Origin: Aedes albopictus
Lineage: Eukaryota > Arthropoda > Insecta > Diptera > Culicidae
Direction: 5' to 3'
NCBI RefSeq assembly: GCF_035046485.1
Contig: NC_085138.1
Span: forward strand, 276,129,694 to 276,193,693
Length of the DNA: 64,000 nt
Shown: positions 42,201 through 54,658 of the stretch, one piece after another
Layout: each line of letters begins with the position of its first letter
Numbering within the stretch: position 1 is the stretch's first letter
Notes under the pieces: generated by a model
Told to the model about the DNA's origin: nothing
The model's input: only the letters and a program-made list of their open reading frames with translations
Databases searched by the model: none
Made by a program: the position numbers and the translations under genes

Positions 42201-43060
42201 ATAAACACCAGGTAGAGAGATTCTTGGAATTTCTTCAGAGATGTATCTAGATATTCCCTTAGGGATTCTTTCAAGAATTTCTTGATATATTCTTCCAGGA
42301 ACTCCAGGATTTGTATGTATTTGATTCATTTTAACCAAAATATATTTAAGTTTTCTTAAAGCGAAGTTCTTCCAGAATTGCTACAAGGGTTTACTTTTTG
42401 GAATATTACCAAGGATTGCTTCTGAGATTTCATCCAAAAACCTTCAGATATTATCCAGGAATTCTCTCAGGATTTCTCTTAAGACTGATCGCTTGAAATT
42501 TTACGAGGATTCTTGTAGGGATTGGGCTAGCGATGTATTCCGGTATTTCTCAGGAGATGGTTTGTGGAACCAAAGATGGCTCTCCAAAATCCTTTAAGAA
42601 TTCTTCTCTAAATTCCTTAAACCCAGGAAAACCTTCAGGGCTAACAAGGGTTTCAAGTTCCCTAGGACTTTATACCAGGAATTCCTTTATAGCTTAAAGA
42701 AGGGATATTACGAGAGATTTCTCCAGGAATACCGTGTAGGATTCCTTCAGAATTTGCCTATAGTTCTTTAGGAATTTATTCAGCGATTCTTCCAGATATT
42801 CCTTCAGATACTACTAGGGATTGTTCCATGCTTTTCTACAAAAGCTCTCTTAGACATCCAGGGGTTTCTCCAGTAATTTCTCCAGGTTTTCTTCCAAGGA
42901 TTCATTCAAAGATTTCTCTACGGATTCTTCAGGGATTCTTCCAGATTTTTTTTTTAAGAATTCCAATAGAGTATCTTTCAAGGGTTTGTCAAGGGATTCT
43001 TCTAGGGATTCCTCTTCAGAGATGTATCCAGGGATATCCTCAAAAGAGGCATTAACAACC
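42200..43060. repeat. Degenerate AGGAATTC/CCTTCAGG-type array
   Basis: Endless variants of words such as TTCTCCAGGAATTC, GGGATTCTTCC and TTCCTTCAGG follow each other with a period of about 12-18 bases. Strong drift, no unit preserved. Short open frames here (such as 42828-43055) arise from the repeat and are not genes. Confidence 0.8.
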
Positions 43061-43569
43061 CCAACCCCAACACCAAGGAGTCGGTATGTGATTTCTCCAG
43101 GAATTCATTCAGAACTCCCTCCACCATAGTAACACACATGTATTACATAAGTCAGTGTTCTCAAATATTTCCAGCTTGTGAGCCACTTTTGATTGTAATC
43201 AAATTTGGCGACCAGTTCGTAAAAATGTTTCGTAAAAACATTCAGAATTTGTTTGAAAATTTGTGCCGAATATTAAAAAAAATAAACCTTTGATTACATG
43301 GACACGTTCAATGCTTCCAGTGACAACGGACTAACATGCAACGCCCAGTGACAAAGACTGGAATGTTCTATTTCGGTTATCATGTAAATTTTGGTGGTAT
43401 TTCTAGAAAATGTATTCTAGAAATTACGAAAAAAAATAGAAATTGTTCTAGACCCCTCGAAGGAACATTTATCACTTAGCATTGAATCAAAGGGAACATC
43501 CTCAGCTTTCAAATGATGGGTGATTCAGCAATATTGATTTGTTCGTTACCATTTTTTGCCATAGACATC
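43061..43569. other. Unassigned gap between degenerate arrays
   Basis: Non-repetitive AT-rich sequence with no recognised feature, probably an insertion in the array. Confidence 0.35.
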
Positions 43570-44460
43570 GTGTAAGGATCCATTAAAGAATTTCTTCCAA
43601 TTCAAGAATTACATCTGGGATTCCTCAGAAATTCCTTTAAGTATTTCTACAATAATTCATCCAAAGCTTCCTTCCGGGAATTCCTTCGGGAATTTCTTTA
43701 TTAATTTCTGCAGAGATTCTTTTTGTATTTTTTTTTCATGGGTTCTTCAAGAGATTCATACAGGGATTCCTTCACGCATTTTCTTTTGAAAAGGGTTTTG
43801 AAAGATATTCCCCCTGGGATTCCAGAAGAGATTCCTTCAAGAGCTTCTATCAGGATTCTCCCAAGAATTCTTTCAGGGAGCTGTGGAGAAGATTATTCCA
43901 GGAATTTCTCCAAGGACTCCTCAAGGGATTCGTCTAAGGATTTCTCCAAGATTTGTGCCATGAGTACCCCCAGGATTCTGGTATTTGTGTAGAAATTATT
44001 TTCGAGACTACTCCAGGAATTTCTCTAGGATTTCGTCCTTGAATTCAAGAAGCGATTCTTCCGGGAACTTCTCTATGGCTTCCTCCAAGAATATCTCCAG
44101 GGATTCCTTTAGTGATGTTTCATGAAATATCTTCGAGGATTCTTCCAGACATTCTCAACGTGTTCCCTCTAGAATTTCTACGAAGATCCCTCCGGTTATT
44201 CCTTCAAGGATTCTCAAACAAATTCCTCCAGGGTTCCCACCAAATGAATTCCGTCAGCACACACATATTTAATTAGTTTATATATCTTCTATACAGCTAG
44301 TCACGGCATTTGTGTTACTCGGTGAAATATTCTTTCAGATAGATATTCTTTTGGGATTCTTCTAGAGCTACGTTTCATGATTCTCTAGGGATTCTTTTAA
44401 GAATTGCTCCAAGGATACCTCCAGAAATTCATCCAGAAGTTTCTCCAAAATCTCATTTTT
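43570..44460. repeat. Degenerate AGGAATTC-type array, continued
   Basis: Same word family as 42200-43060 (TTCTCCAAGGATTC, TTCCTTCAAGGATT), broken by non-repetitive bases at about 44255-44335. The open frame at 43723-43992 is repeat-derived. Confidence 0.78.
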
Positions 44461-44623
44461 AATGCTGACGCAATCGCATAAACTGACACAAGTTACCATG
44501 TCTTAATTGAAAAATTGATTCATTTTTAAATCTATAATGATGTAATCATGAAAACCAGCGCATTGAACGTCTTTTTACTGAAAAGCTTACAATTTTCTGT
44601 TATATGCCTTGACTTTAAATTTG

Positions 44624-45232
44624 AAATGACACAAAATTACACGGGCGATGACTGAACAGCTCAAAACGTCAAACCTGAACAGACCAAAACAAAAGGAGTT
44701 TGAATTTCGGTAGTGAAATTTTCGAAAAGTTTTAAGCAATCGTTTTTTTGTCAGTCAAGTAAGTAAATAAAAGTGTGATTCATGAGGCAGAGAGTGTTTA
44801 ATGTGATTTGCTGGTTAATTTATTCCTTTTGCCGTAGCTGTAATCGCAACCGTGATTCGAACCGTGTGGAAGTCAATCCAGCAGCATCGAATCTAACCGA
44901 CCGACGGATGAAAGCTTCCGGACTGCCTCCTGTGTGAAAAATGATTTAAATTGTGGAAAACAAACAAACTTGAGATGAAGCTTTTAATGAATTGAATAAA
45001 ATATATATTGTTTTAACAGGTAATCATAGAAAGAGTATTCAATGCATCAGAATTATCCGGAAAACGAGGAGGGTTGCCTTTTTTGTTTTGAGGTTATGTT
45101 GCTGTGCTTGTGAGGTAGTAAAATTACAAGATGTTTCGCAAACATCGCATCGTGTAAAAATAAGATCGTACTTAATATTGTGTCAATTCGCTCGCTGTAA
45201 TATGTCGGAGATAAATGACACAAAATTACACG
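44624..45232. mobile_element. 569-bp insert between 20-bp direct repeats
   Basis: AAATGACACAAAATTACACG occurs at 44624-44643 and exactly again at 45213-45232. The sequence between (44644-45212) is unrelated to the surrounding arrays. It contains a splice-donor-like AAGTAAGTAA and an acceptor-like TTGTTTTAACAG. No poly(A) or terminal inverted repeat is visible. A long target duplication or a recombination product are both possible. Confidence 0.5.
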
Positions 45233-45630
45233 ACTTTTTGGAAGTGTGTAGATTATTCCAGCAATTTCTCCAGAAATTATTCCAGGACTATCATCGTAGA
45301 CTCCTTTCGAAATGCTTTCTGGGATTCCTTCAAGGATTTTTTCAGAGACCTTTAACGATTTTCAAAGTGATTCCTCCTGGAATTCTCCTAAGAGTTCTCA
45401 AATACATTTTTCCAGGGATTCTTTCCAGGATTCTCCCAGGTATACCTAAAGAATTTGCTCCAGGGATTTCCCTTGGGGTTTCTCTCCCGATTTCTCTTGG
45501 ACTCCTCCGTGATTTCATCCAAGGATTTCTCAAGAGTATTCACTCGCGATTCGTTCATGAGTTTCTCCGGGATATCTCCAGAGTATTCCCTTGCGATTCC
45601 TTCAAGGATTCTCTTGGAAATTATTATTAA
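45233..45630. repeat. Degenerate AGGAATTC-type array, last block
   Basis: Continues the array on the same strand. Part of a 212-codon frame (44992-45630) crosses it; its C-terminal half is repeat-encoded and is not called a gene. 45631-45945 has no feature I recognise. Confidence 0.75.
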
Positions 45631-45948
45631 TTGAAAAATCAAAATTTACATCTATATCGTCGTAAGTTCAATCGATAGAAAAATAAGAAAGATAGAAACA
45701 GTAACTCGGCGTCTCGTGACACTTGTGATTTCAGGACGTTCGCCAATTTGGACCTAAAACTCCACTTTGCTCATATTGTATAGGATGGAAATCTATTTCG
45801 TCATATGTTCTAATTTCCGTCATATCTGGCGGAAAATAGCCAATCTTTACAGATTTAACAACTTACCTTTGCCAAGGGCTCGTCAATGGAATCAAAAAGA
45901 TGTAGACTTTGAACTACCAACCTATATAGTACTGGAAATCTAAAATAA

Positions 45949-48096
45949 CACTGTTCGACAAAAAAAAACTTTTGCCGTGATCAGAGACCCCATTAGTAGG
46001 GCATGAAAGCGCATGAAAAATCTAGAAAAATGCCATTTTCAAATCTGTTGGAGCACCCCTAGAAACTTTTGCACCGCTGAAGTTTTCACAGATCTGAGAA
46101 GCAACTTTGATAAATAACTAGTCAAAATTTCTATCTATTACGACATCCCGTTTCATTGATACATATCCGCGAAGGCTTAACTCTGATCCCATAAAGCACG
46201 CCCATATTCATATCCATTTAAAAAACTTCTATGCGTTAATGTCGTGCAGTGTCAGTCTTTCGAATACTTCGAACGCCTCGGAATATTGGATGAATTTCCG
46301 CTCCAGTAGGAGAAAACGTTTCTTCACAAGTTCTCCACTAGGTCACTAGATGTGACGTCCGTTTTCTAGTGTTAATGTATTTTTCAGTCTCTGACTGAAG
46401 AAGATGAAAATTGTATTTCAAACATCTGAGTTTGATTCTGGAAAGCTACACGAGAAATTTTAGGATATGATTACAAAGGATCCACAGGAAGAAAGCTAGA
46501 TTAATTCATTGAGGTCAGCATGAGTGTTTTAAGGAAAAACTTTTCCAAATAAATTTAATGTTCTAATTGCAGTTTTCAAAAACTTTTTGACGCTTATGAA
46601 AATGAACAAAGTTTATTGTAACATTTGACATCAAATGTTACTTTCATAATCATGTTTAAATACCAATAAACTGCGATTTTGAATGCGATGGATTAGGAAC
46701 ACAATTAAGGCAAAATACACTTCGTCCACTTAATTCAAGGGAGTATTTTGTTTTGATCGAATTTCGAGTCGTGCCAAAATTGAAATATCCATATATCGCA
46801 TATGGATGAGAATGCTTTTCAATAATTTGGTGTGTACCTAAGTAACCGTTCCAGATAGCTTGACCTGGTGGATATCAAGCAGTTCCATGTCCTTAAAAAA
46901 TTAAAAACGATGCGGAAATATATTCAAATTTCAACGACCTCTGCATTGAAACAAATTTGGACTATTTGGACTAAATAAATTATATTAACTCGCCTTAGTG
47001 CTTCTGGATATACTATCTATCACTATATTAACAAATAGGGTCTAGGATCATTTAGGCAGGAGCACCTATTTTGGGCACTTGCTGCTATAACTCAGTCAAT
47101 TCCAAACCGATTGACTTGAATTGTTGCACATAGCTACATACTATGCGTATCTGATCGTGTCTCAAAAATCAAGTCAATCGATTCTAAATTGACTGAGTCA
47201 TAGACACAAGTGCCCAAAATAGGTGATCCTGCCCAAATGGTTCCAGACCCTATGTCGCTGGAACTTATAAAGCAATTTTACAATACTGGAGGTCATTATT
47301 GAGCTTGAAATTAAGATTGGAAATATTTTACTTAACGTGAACTTAAACCATGTTTTCTGCACAATGCCAGCTTTAATTCATTGTTTTGAAATAGGTTTGT
47401 TTTATTCAATAAAGTTATCAATTTTACCACCTTGGTATGGCTAGGAGGTTCTTCGAAACATTAAGTGCATATAGACAACCCACGAAAACACTGGAAACGT
47501 TTTTTTTTGTACTGATCGCAAAATATAAATGTACTAGATTTTATTTTTATTTTTACACAGGCTTACCACGTTAGTAATTTGAAAAATCGACCGGATTTTC
47601 TTCTCGAAAATTTGAATTCAATTATTCAGATCATAAGTGTAGCATTTCGAAGTCAAATCAAAATAAAATAGTTATTTTGTTATTATTAGATAAGGATAGG
47701 GGTTTGATTTTTGTGATTGAATTAAGAGAAAACTTCAAGAATTTGTATTATATAAATCATATTTGATTCTTCTCGGATATGTATCAATGAAACGGAATGT
47801 CGTAATAGGCTGAAATTTTGACTAGTTATTTATCAAAGTTACTTCTCAGATCTGTGAAAATTTCAGCGGTACACAAAGCTGCATTTCAAAGATATTGTAT
47901 TTCAAAAGTGTTTTTGATGATTTCTAAATCTCGTGTCAAACCTTCAAAAATGAATAAAATTCAAACTCATCTCAAAAAGTTTCTAGGGGTGCTCCAACAG
48001 ATTTGAAAATGGCATCTTTCTAGATTTTCCATGCGCTTTTATGCCCTACTAATGGGGTCTCTGATCACGGCAAAAGTTTTTTTTTGTCGTACAGTG
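45949..48096. mobile_element. 2.1 kb TIR element with TAA duplication
   Basis: The ends CACTGTTCGACAAAAAAAAA and TTTTTTTTTGTCGTACAGTG are inverted, with arms of over 200 bp (45949-46170 and about 47770-48096). The arms share CCCATTAGTAGGGCAT, GTTGGAGCACCCCTAG or their complements. TAA flanks both sides (45946-45948, 48097-48099), as in PIF/Harbinger-type elements. No transposase frame is visible, so it is non-autonomous. Confidence 0.78.
47038..47250. mobile_element. 213-bp palindromic TA-type MITE
   Basis: GGGTCTAGGATCATTTAGGC faces GCCCAAATGGTTCCAGACCC. TA flanks it at 47036-47037 and 47251-47252. The inner arms continue the match (CCTATTTTGGGCACTTG with CAAGTGCCCAAAATAGG). It is nested in the 2.1 kb element. 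Confidence 0.82.
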
Positions 48097-48439
48097 TAAT
48101 TAAGCAAACTCTCACATTTCAATTTCACTCCACTTGCGAGTTGAAAAATTGTCTCGTTTTGCGTAAGACGAAGACCGCAGCAGATAGCTGAATTGCTCTT
48201 TATCGCCGTTCAATGTTAGCTTTGCCAGATTCACATGTATGTTAAACCAAACTCAATTCACATCCCAAAAAAATCTCTGTGTCACTTCAAAGTTGGGTTT
48301 CATTGCTGCAGAATGCAGCAAAACCTTTTTTTTAATCTAATAAATCATATTTTCCCGTCAGTAAAATGTAAACATCATGTTCGTTTCCAAAAGCTAGACT
48401 TTATAAATACTGGCGTGAGTGAGAAACGAACAAATTGGA

Positions 48440-48555
48440 GTGGAATTTGCGAAAAAGTTAATCGTCCTCTCGGTGAGACACGAACTCACGACTCCTACTC
48501 ACTAGACAGGCGCGTTGCCAACTACACCACGAGAAGACTCGAAGATGTAGCGATT
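48440..48555 (-). mobile_element. tRNA-like SINE head
   Basis: The minus strand reads TGGTGTAGTTGGCAACGCGC (box A) and GAGTTCGTGTCTC (box B-like). The outer TCTCG and CGAGA could pair as an acceptor stem. The anticodon arm is poor and no CCA-ready end is seen, so it is a SINE head or tRNA relic and not a working tRNA. Confidence 0.55.
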
Positions 48556-48599
48556 AACCTGAATTCTTGTTCAGCTCATGTAAAGCCTAGCTTTTTGAA

Positions 48600-50990
48600 T
48601 TAAGTAAAACATCCACTCGGGTGATTGAGCTGCAAAAATCGATAATTAATTAATTAATTATGTTCTCTTCGCCTTGGGAGGATGCAAGCAAATATGTGTG
48701 AGGATTTTCTGTATACGAAACATCGTATTCCACAACCATAGAGAAAGATTTCCTCGTTGCACTGTGATGGCGTATTATGATAAGGTGGGCAGAAATATTA
48801 ATTGAAATATGTTGTGCGTTATTCCAAAGCTACATCCATCTCAATTTAAAACTTTCTGTTCAATCGTTCTTTAAACACATGATTTAATTTGGATTGCGAA
48901 TAATTTGACCGACTTTTTGAATAAACACCTACGGTCAAATCATAATTTTTGACCATCCTATGCATCATAGCGTCATGTAGAAAGTGAGTCGAGAATTGAA
49001 TTCAGGTTGTGCCCGAAATAGACGCAGACGTGGATTAGACTGGAACAGAATTCCAGAGACAATTATTCAAACTTATTATTTTAAGAAAATAGTGTTTCTC
49101 TTACAATATTTTTTTTTATATTATAAAGAAGCTTATTCCTAAATTAGTAATTGAGGCGTTAGGCGAGGTGCAAGAAAAAATTTCGTCATTATTGGTCGGT
49201 GCTCAGATAGACGGGAATTAGATAAACACCCAACACTGCGCGAGCTTCTTGTGGTAGTATTGTTTTTTTTTCACAATGGCCAATACCGGGAAGCTTAAGT
49301 TGAAACTTGAATATGATTTATCATAATGTAACTTACAAACATCTGAATGTTATTATTAAAAAATCCAAAACATATTCTTAAAAGGGTCCCCTAGTTTGAA
49401 CAATTCAATTCCTGTCATAGCTGCTTCTGTTTGCCCTCCCATCCAAATGACCTATTTCGATTAACATATTATTGTCATTAGTGAACGAGAGCAGATGATA
49501 TTAATAATGCTGCTGGGCATTTCGGGGGAGCTCGACAAGAATGTGAGCTAATGTGGTTGGCCGTTAAAATCTATCCAATAACCTGGGTACACCTGGGCTA
49601 CAGCAGCGGAATGCATTGTATTCTGTGGGGAACAGTTAGAAAATGCAAATGATGTATCGGGTAACAGATGGCTATCAGGGAAGGAGAAACTGATTCTTGA
49701 CCCAGATTCAACGTGAAATTGACATTTTTGGATCAGAGATTATGTAGCTCTGATATACGGGAAGGGTGTAGACTTAGAGATATCATCTGGGTAACTGTTG
49801 TAGGCCGACCGTTTGCTCTGCTGGTCCAAAAAGACCACTAAATTGCCCATAGCTATGAAAAAGCAAAGTTCACTTATGGATCTTACACATGATCAACCGA
49901 AAAGACATGAATTTCTATTTGTCTTGCGCTGATTCGTGATCGCTTGGTAAAAACCGACAGTGAAACGACAATGTGACTGTTTGCACACACATCATACAAA
50001 AGTGATTAATGTTGTGTGGACCGCTCACGGTGGCCTGGCACAGAGAAACATTCGTCAAACAGAGATAAAACTGTAGACAAAACTAAATCAGAGAAACTTG
50101 TTTTTATGGTGCCCCGGAGACCGATGAAAAGTGCTATAATTCTCGATTGTTTTCATATTGCTCGGCTTCCAGCATTTGGACAAACGCATATGTTGTAAAA
50201 TGGATCATTGTACCTATATAAATAACAAATTTTATGGTTTATTGTTTGAACTTGGTGCGTAAGAGTTGTGCCATGGGAATACTTGTACCCTTTTACTTAC
50301 ATTATTTGAACGAGCTAAACTTATCTATATAATCCGGAAGACATTCAGTACATACCTAGAAGAGAAGAAAAAGGAAAAAATGAATTAGTCTTTCTTTCAT
50401 CAGTTTTCTTGAGCAACAGTTCTCATTTAAATGCCTTCAAAGTGTGTTTGAAAGGCGATACAAATGGTTCTCGCACATCATAAAGCTCATCAAATAAATC
50501 ATAAATTATTCCATACGCAAGGTAACGGGAGTCACGTCACGACCGATAATGAAGCGTGCCCCTCCACGGGTCGCGGAAATAAGTGGAAGGGAAAGAAACA
50601 AAAAGTTTTATCGCGGTTATGCATGAGGTTTGAGCGCACCCGGGTGTTCTTGTTATCTTGTGTGCGCGCGGGGCTGCCTTAATGTGACGAAAGATGTTGG
50701 AGATTCTTCGGGGTCAACGTTCGAGCAAGATTCGTGCTGATCATTGACGTAAGAAGGGCATGGGGAGCCCGGAGTCTAAGGAGAATTTTATTCAACTCCC
50801 ACAGGGATTGAGATAGAGGGTGAGATGGGCCACCTAAAAGACTAACTAAAATCAAACTGTGTATGGCTTCCAACGTTTTCGTTACATTTCCTGCGTATTT
50901 GAGATACATGTTGAAGAGTTTATGAAAAAAAGGAATATTTGATGAATTATTTTCTTTGAATTTTTGATTGAATTTTGCTAATACTTTGTG
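48600..50990. other. Unassigned non-coding region
   Basis: Contains a short TTAA run at about 48645-48660. No recognised gene or repeat; frames at 50016-50909 have no domain. Probably host intergenic or intronic DNA plus old repeats. Confidence 0.3.
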
Positions 50991-51079
50991 AATGCAATCC
51001 TATAAGGAAGTTTCTTGGGTGCTGTTCATAAATTACGTATAAGCTCATATTTATTTGATTTTTTTTTTTTCATTTATTT

Positions 51080-51912
51080 AGCAATACATTATAATCATAA
51101 TAAAACTGAATCAACAAGTATTCGCCACAATACTGGGTTCGTGGCTGCAGTCCTCCATCGTCGGTCTCGTACACTCACGGTTCTAGCAGCAATATCCATG
51201 TCATCCGCAAAACAGACAAATTGGCTGGATTTCGTGAAAACTGTGCCTCGGCTGTTAATCCCAGCTCGTCGCATAACACCTTCCATGGCGATGTTGCAAA
51301 GCAGGCATAAGAACCCATCACCTTGTCACAGTTCCCGGCGAGATTCAAACGAACTAGACAGATCGCCTGAAACCCTTACGCAGTTTCTTACACGTCCTTC
51401 ATCGCATTGTTCAATCTAATGAGCTTCCCAGAGATGCCGTTTTCGTTCATGATTTTCCATTTTGCGGTCGATACTGGCGTACGCTGTCTTGAAGTCGATG
51501 AACAGGTGATACGTTGGGACCTGGTATTCACGGTTTTTTTTGGAGGTTTTGCTGCACGGTGAAGATTTGGTCCGTTGTCGAGCGGCCGTTAACGAAACCG
51601 GCTTGATAACTCCCCGCAAAATCATTAACTTAAGGTAAAAGACGACGGAAGATGATCTGGGATACCACTTTGTAGGCGGAATTCAGAATTGTGATCGCTC
51701 GGAAGTTCTCGCATTCCAACTTGTCATCTTTCTTGTAGTTGGGGCATATGACCCCTTCCATCTCCCAGATCCTGTTCGGTCTCCCAGATCCGGGCTAATA
51801 GCCGGTGCAGGCAGATGATCAACTTTTCCGAGCCCATCTTGATGAGTTCAGCTCCGATACCGTCCTTACCACCAACCACTTTGAAGGAAGTTAATGAAGC
51901 TATCCAGCAGCT
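51080..51912 (-). pseudogene. Internally deleted RTE LINE fragment
   Basis: On the minus strand it encodes GGKDGIGAELIKMGSEKL, then [14 protein letters not shown] sequence, QVPTYHLFIDFKTAYASID and MEGVMRRAGINSRG with CFADDMDIAART. This jumps directly to RDRRWRTAATNPVLWRILVD, which in the RTE at 5915 lies about 0.8 kb further on. It is a close relative of that RTE with the RT thumb region deleted and several frameshifts. The A-rich 3' end lies at about 51060-51080. The 5' end is cut at about 51912. Confidence 0.8.
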
Positions 51913-52229
51913 CAAGAACAATAATACATTTTACCCCATAAATAGAGGCATAGCTCAAAATTGTGACAAGCCGGAGCAAATTTAAGCCCGGATCCGGATT
52001 CAGCGGCCTATAACAGGTTAAGGTACTTTGGGGCAAGTAGGACCAGTAGAACAGTTTTTTTTTTTGTAAACAAAGGTATTACGTAAACGGTTACCTTAAA
52101 TTCAAAAATGATTATTGTTCTCATCACCAGGCGCACTTATTGTTGTTCAAATGTCATTAACAAAGTAAGTTTAACTTGCCCTGCTATTCATCTTTTATAT
52201 ACCTTTTCGACCTTTGGTAAATAATGAGT

Positions 52230-52990
52230 GCTCTTCCAAGAGACTTTTGACGAAACGCATCTGAAATCCCTCTGACTCTGAAAGTAGTGACCGAAAATAT
52301 ACTATCAAAAACCGCAGGCCCTGAAGCCTCCTCAAAACTCCTTGCAACGCTCTTGAGACCCTTCAAAATCTCCCAAAACGCCTCTAAAACTTTCTGAAAA
52401 CCTTCTAAGACTGCCTGAAATGCCTTCGAAAAGCCCCTGAAACCTTCTCCGACCAGTTATAACGTACCTGAGACTCACCGAGACTCCTGAAACGCCGTTG
52501 TAACGTCTCCGAAAGCTGCTGAAAGTGCTCGGAAACTTTATGACCCAATCAATGTACCCAAAACCCATCTGAAAACCCCTCGGGTCCCCTGTAACGCACC
52601 TGAGAGCCTCCTAAAATCCCAAAAACGCCTCTGAAACCAACTGAAAATCCTCTCAATCTTTCTGATTTACCTACAAATAACCTCCTGAAACCTCCTTGAA
52701 CCCCTTTTTATGGCACCTAAGATCCTTCAAAATCCCCGAAAAAGCCACTGAAGCCTTCTGTAACCTCTATGAAACTCACTGAAAATCCTCCGAAACCCCA
52801 TCTGGAGACCCCACCTGGAACTCTTCAAAATCCCCCGAAAATGCCCAAGAGGCTCCCTACAAGGCTTTTGAAATGCCCTGGAACGCCTGTAAATTCCACT
52901 AAAATCTCCGTCAAACTAACCTGAGACCAACCCTCTACCCCTGAAAACCCTCTGAATTCCCCCTCCCTTCCTGAAAATTCCTGTACCTGT
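52230..52990. repeat. Degenerate CCTGAAAC-type array
   Basis: Variants of CCTCTGAAACC, CTCCTGAAAC and CCTTCAAAATCCC repeat with a period near 12-20 bases. A different word family from the AGGAATTC arrays but the same style of decay. 51913-52229 before it has no recognised feature. Confidence 0.75.
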
Positions 52991-52999
52991 TATACCCCT

Positions 53000-54010
53000 C
53001 TGCGATGATCGGTGGAGCAGTTTCCGCAGGGCTGGACTGTATGACGACCATGCCAACATGGCGAAGGCCGGTAGTATAGCGGGTGACTTCAATGCCTGTG
53101 CCGTGGGACGGGGAAACTGTTTTACGAACCAGTGGGGTCAGATCCTGTTAGAAGCACTTAATATGCTAGATGTCGGTCTGGCTCGTCGATTATCGACGAT
53201 CTTGATCTGGAGGGTAGGCGATGGCTACACTCACAGCGATCACCTGGCGTTTAGCTACGGTATCGACTACACTAACAGTAAGCAGCGAGTAGAGGAAGAG
53301 GCGGCTAGGCCAAAGCCGAGCCCTCGCAGGTGGAAGTCATGATATTTTGGGGAGGCGTTTTGCCGTGAGCGAACCCTACTCGGTATAAGCGGAGACAAGC
53401 TGGTAGCGGTGCTCTGCCGCGCGTGTTATGCGACCATGCCTAGGCAAGTTCACCCTAGAAATGGGAGACTACCGTCTTACTGCTGGACTCAAGCGATTAC
53501 GAACCTGTGATGCGTCTGCCTACGGGCTAGGCATCGGATGCAGCGAACACGAACTGAGAAAGAGCGAAAGGGACGGCGGGTGGTGTTCGCCACTGCCAAA
53601 ATCGCGCTGAATACCGAGATAAGGGCAAGCAAAAAAGCCTGCATTGAGGGTCTCTGTCAGAGTGCCAATACGAATCCGTGGGGTGGTGCCTACAGGAGCG
53701 TGATGGAACAATCTCCAGAGATGTTGGAGGGGATTATCAAGGGGCATTTCCGCGCCATGAACCTAGTCCTTGGCCTCCTTTCGTAGCAACTGGGGCTTGG
53801 GGCTGACGATGAGGAGAGGGACACCGATCTAGAACTTGCGGGGATAACAAAGTTCTTTAGTCCGTAAGGCCCCAGGTCCGGACGGAGTTCCGGACTTTTC
53901 CTTAAAAGTAACTATCGCAGAGGTTCCCGGGATGTTCAGGTCTACTATACAGATATGCCTGGGCAAGGGAGTTTTCCAGAGGTTTTGAAGCGGCAGAGTT
54001 AGAAGACAGG
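53000..54010 (+). pseudogene. R1-clade LINE fragment (endonuclease to start of RT)
   Basis: The frame reads GDFNACAVGRGNCFTNQWG and LLEALNMLDVGLAR, then THSDHLAFSYGI. These are the R1-type endonuclease blocks GDFNAWA...W and SDH (the usual W of the first block is C here). After frameshifts come CIEGLCQSANTNPWGGAYR and APGPDGVPDF, the start of the R1 RT. It is cut off at about 54010, has several stops and is non-functional. R1 elements often target rDNA, but no rDNA flanks are here. Confidence 0.78.
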
Positions 54011-54234
54011 GATCTTTTCCCTCGTTTACTCTCGTTTGTTACACGCAGCACATGTTTGCCGTTTGAAACTTGCGCGCGAAATCATAGACAGCTAAGTTAT
54101 TATTACTTTCAATTGCTGACGTACGTGAAGGGGTATCGTCTTTTTCTTCTTCTTCTTCTTCTTTATGACTCGACGTCCCTGGGACCTTGGCCTGCCTCGC
54201 TTCAACTTAGTGTTCTTTAAGCACTTCCACAGTT

Positions 54235-54658
54235 GGAGCGAACCTGGTGTGGTGGTTAGAACACAAGATTGTCACGCCGAGGACCTGGGATCGAATCCCA
54301 CTCCCGACATACTCACAAAATGTGGGTTCTTCCTTCGGAAGGGAAGTAAAGCGTGAGTCCCGAGATGAACTAGCCTAGGGTTAAGGACAGACTTGTTAGG
54401 ATCCCAAAATGGCCGCCATAATGGCTGACTTTGGCACCTATTCACGATTTCGAGCGCACAAATCTCTTCGTAAACAAAACCAGCACACCTGATCTTCTTA
54501 TTTTAAGCTTATTACATGTGAGCAAGAACAGAATAATGAAAAACACTGTTGTTTGAAGCCCACTTCTTGAGATTTGTGCGTCTGAAGTTCTGATGCAATG
54601 TTGAAGCGGGATTTCAAGACGTTTGTCCTTAAAAATCTCGTTAATACAGACAAAAAAA
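54235..54658 (+). mobile_element. SINE (third family) nested in a SINE
   Basis: It begins GGAGCGAACCTGGTGTGGTG like the copy at 34739-34918 and ends in a short A-run. ACTTCCACAGTT is duplicated at 54223-54234 and 54659-54670. A TTAA-type MITE (54385-54628) lies inside it. Confidence 0.87.
54385..54628. mobile_element. 244-bp TTAA-type MITE, third nesting level
   Basis: The ends GGACAGACTTG and AAGACGTTTGTCC are inverted, and GCGCACAAATCTC faces GAGATTTGTGCGT further in. TTAA flanks both ends (54381-54384, 54629-54632). Removal restores the SINE sequence seen at 34739-34918. Confidence 0.82.

Noticed and set aside
43723..43992. 89-codon frame rich in Ser, Arg and Asp
   Set aside because: A direct translation of the degenerate repeat words.
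44992..45630. 212-codon plus-strand frame
   Set aside because: The second half is translated from the degenerate repeat array, and the first half lies in the insert of unknown origin.
42200..45630. CRISPR-like array
   Set aside because: The repeats are short, degenerate and without spacers of constant length, and the DNA is eukaryotic.
48440..48555. Possible tRNA gene
   Set aside because: Box A and B are present but the anticodon arm is not credible. Better read as a SINE head.
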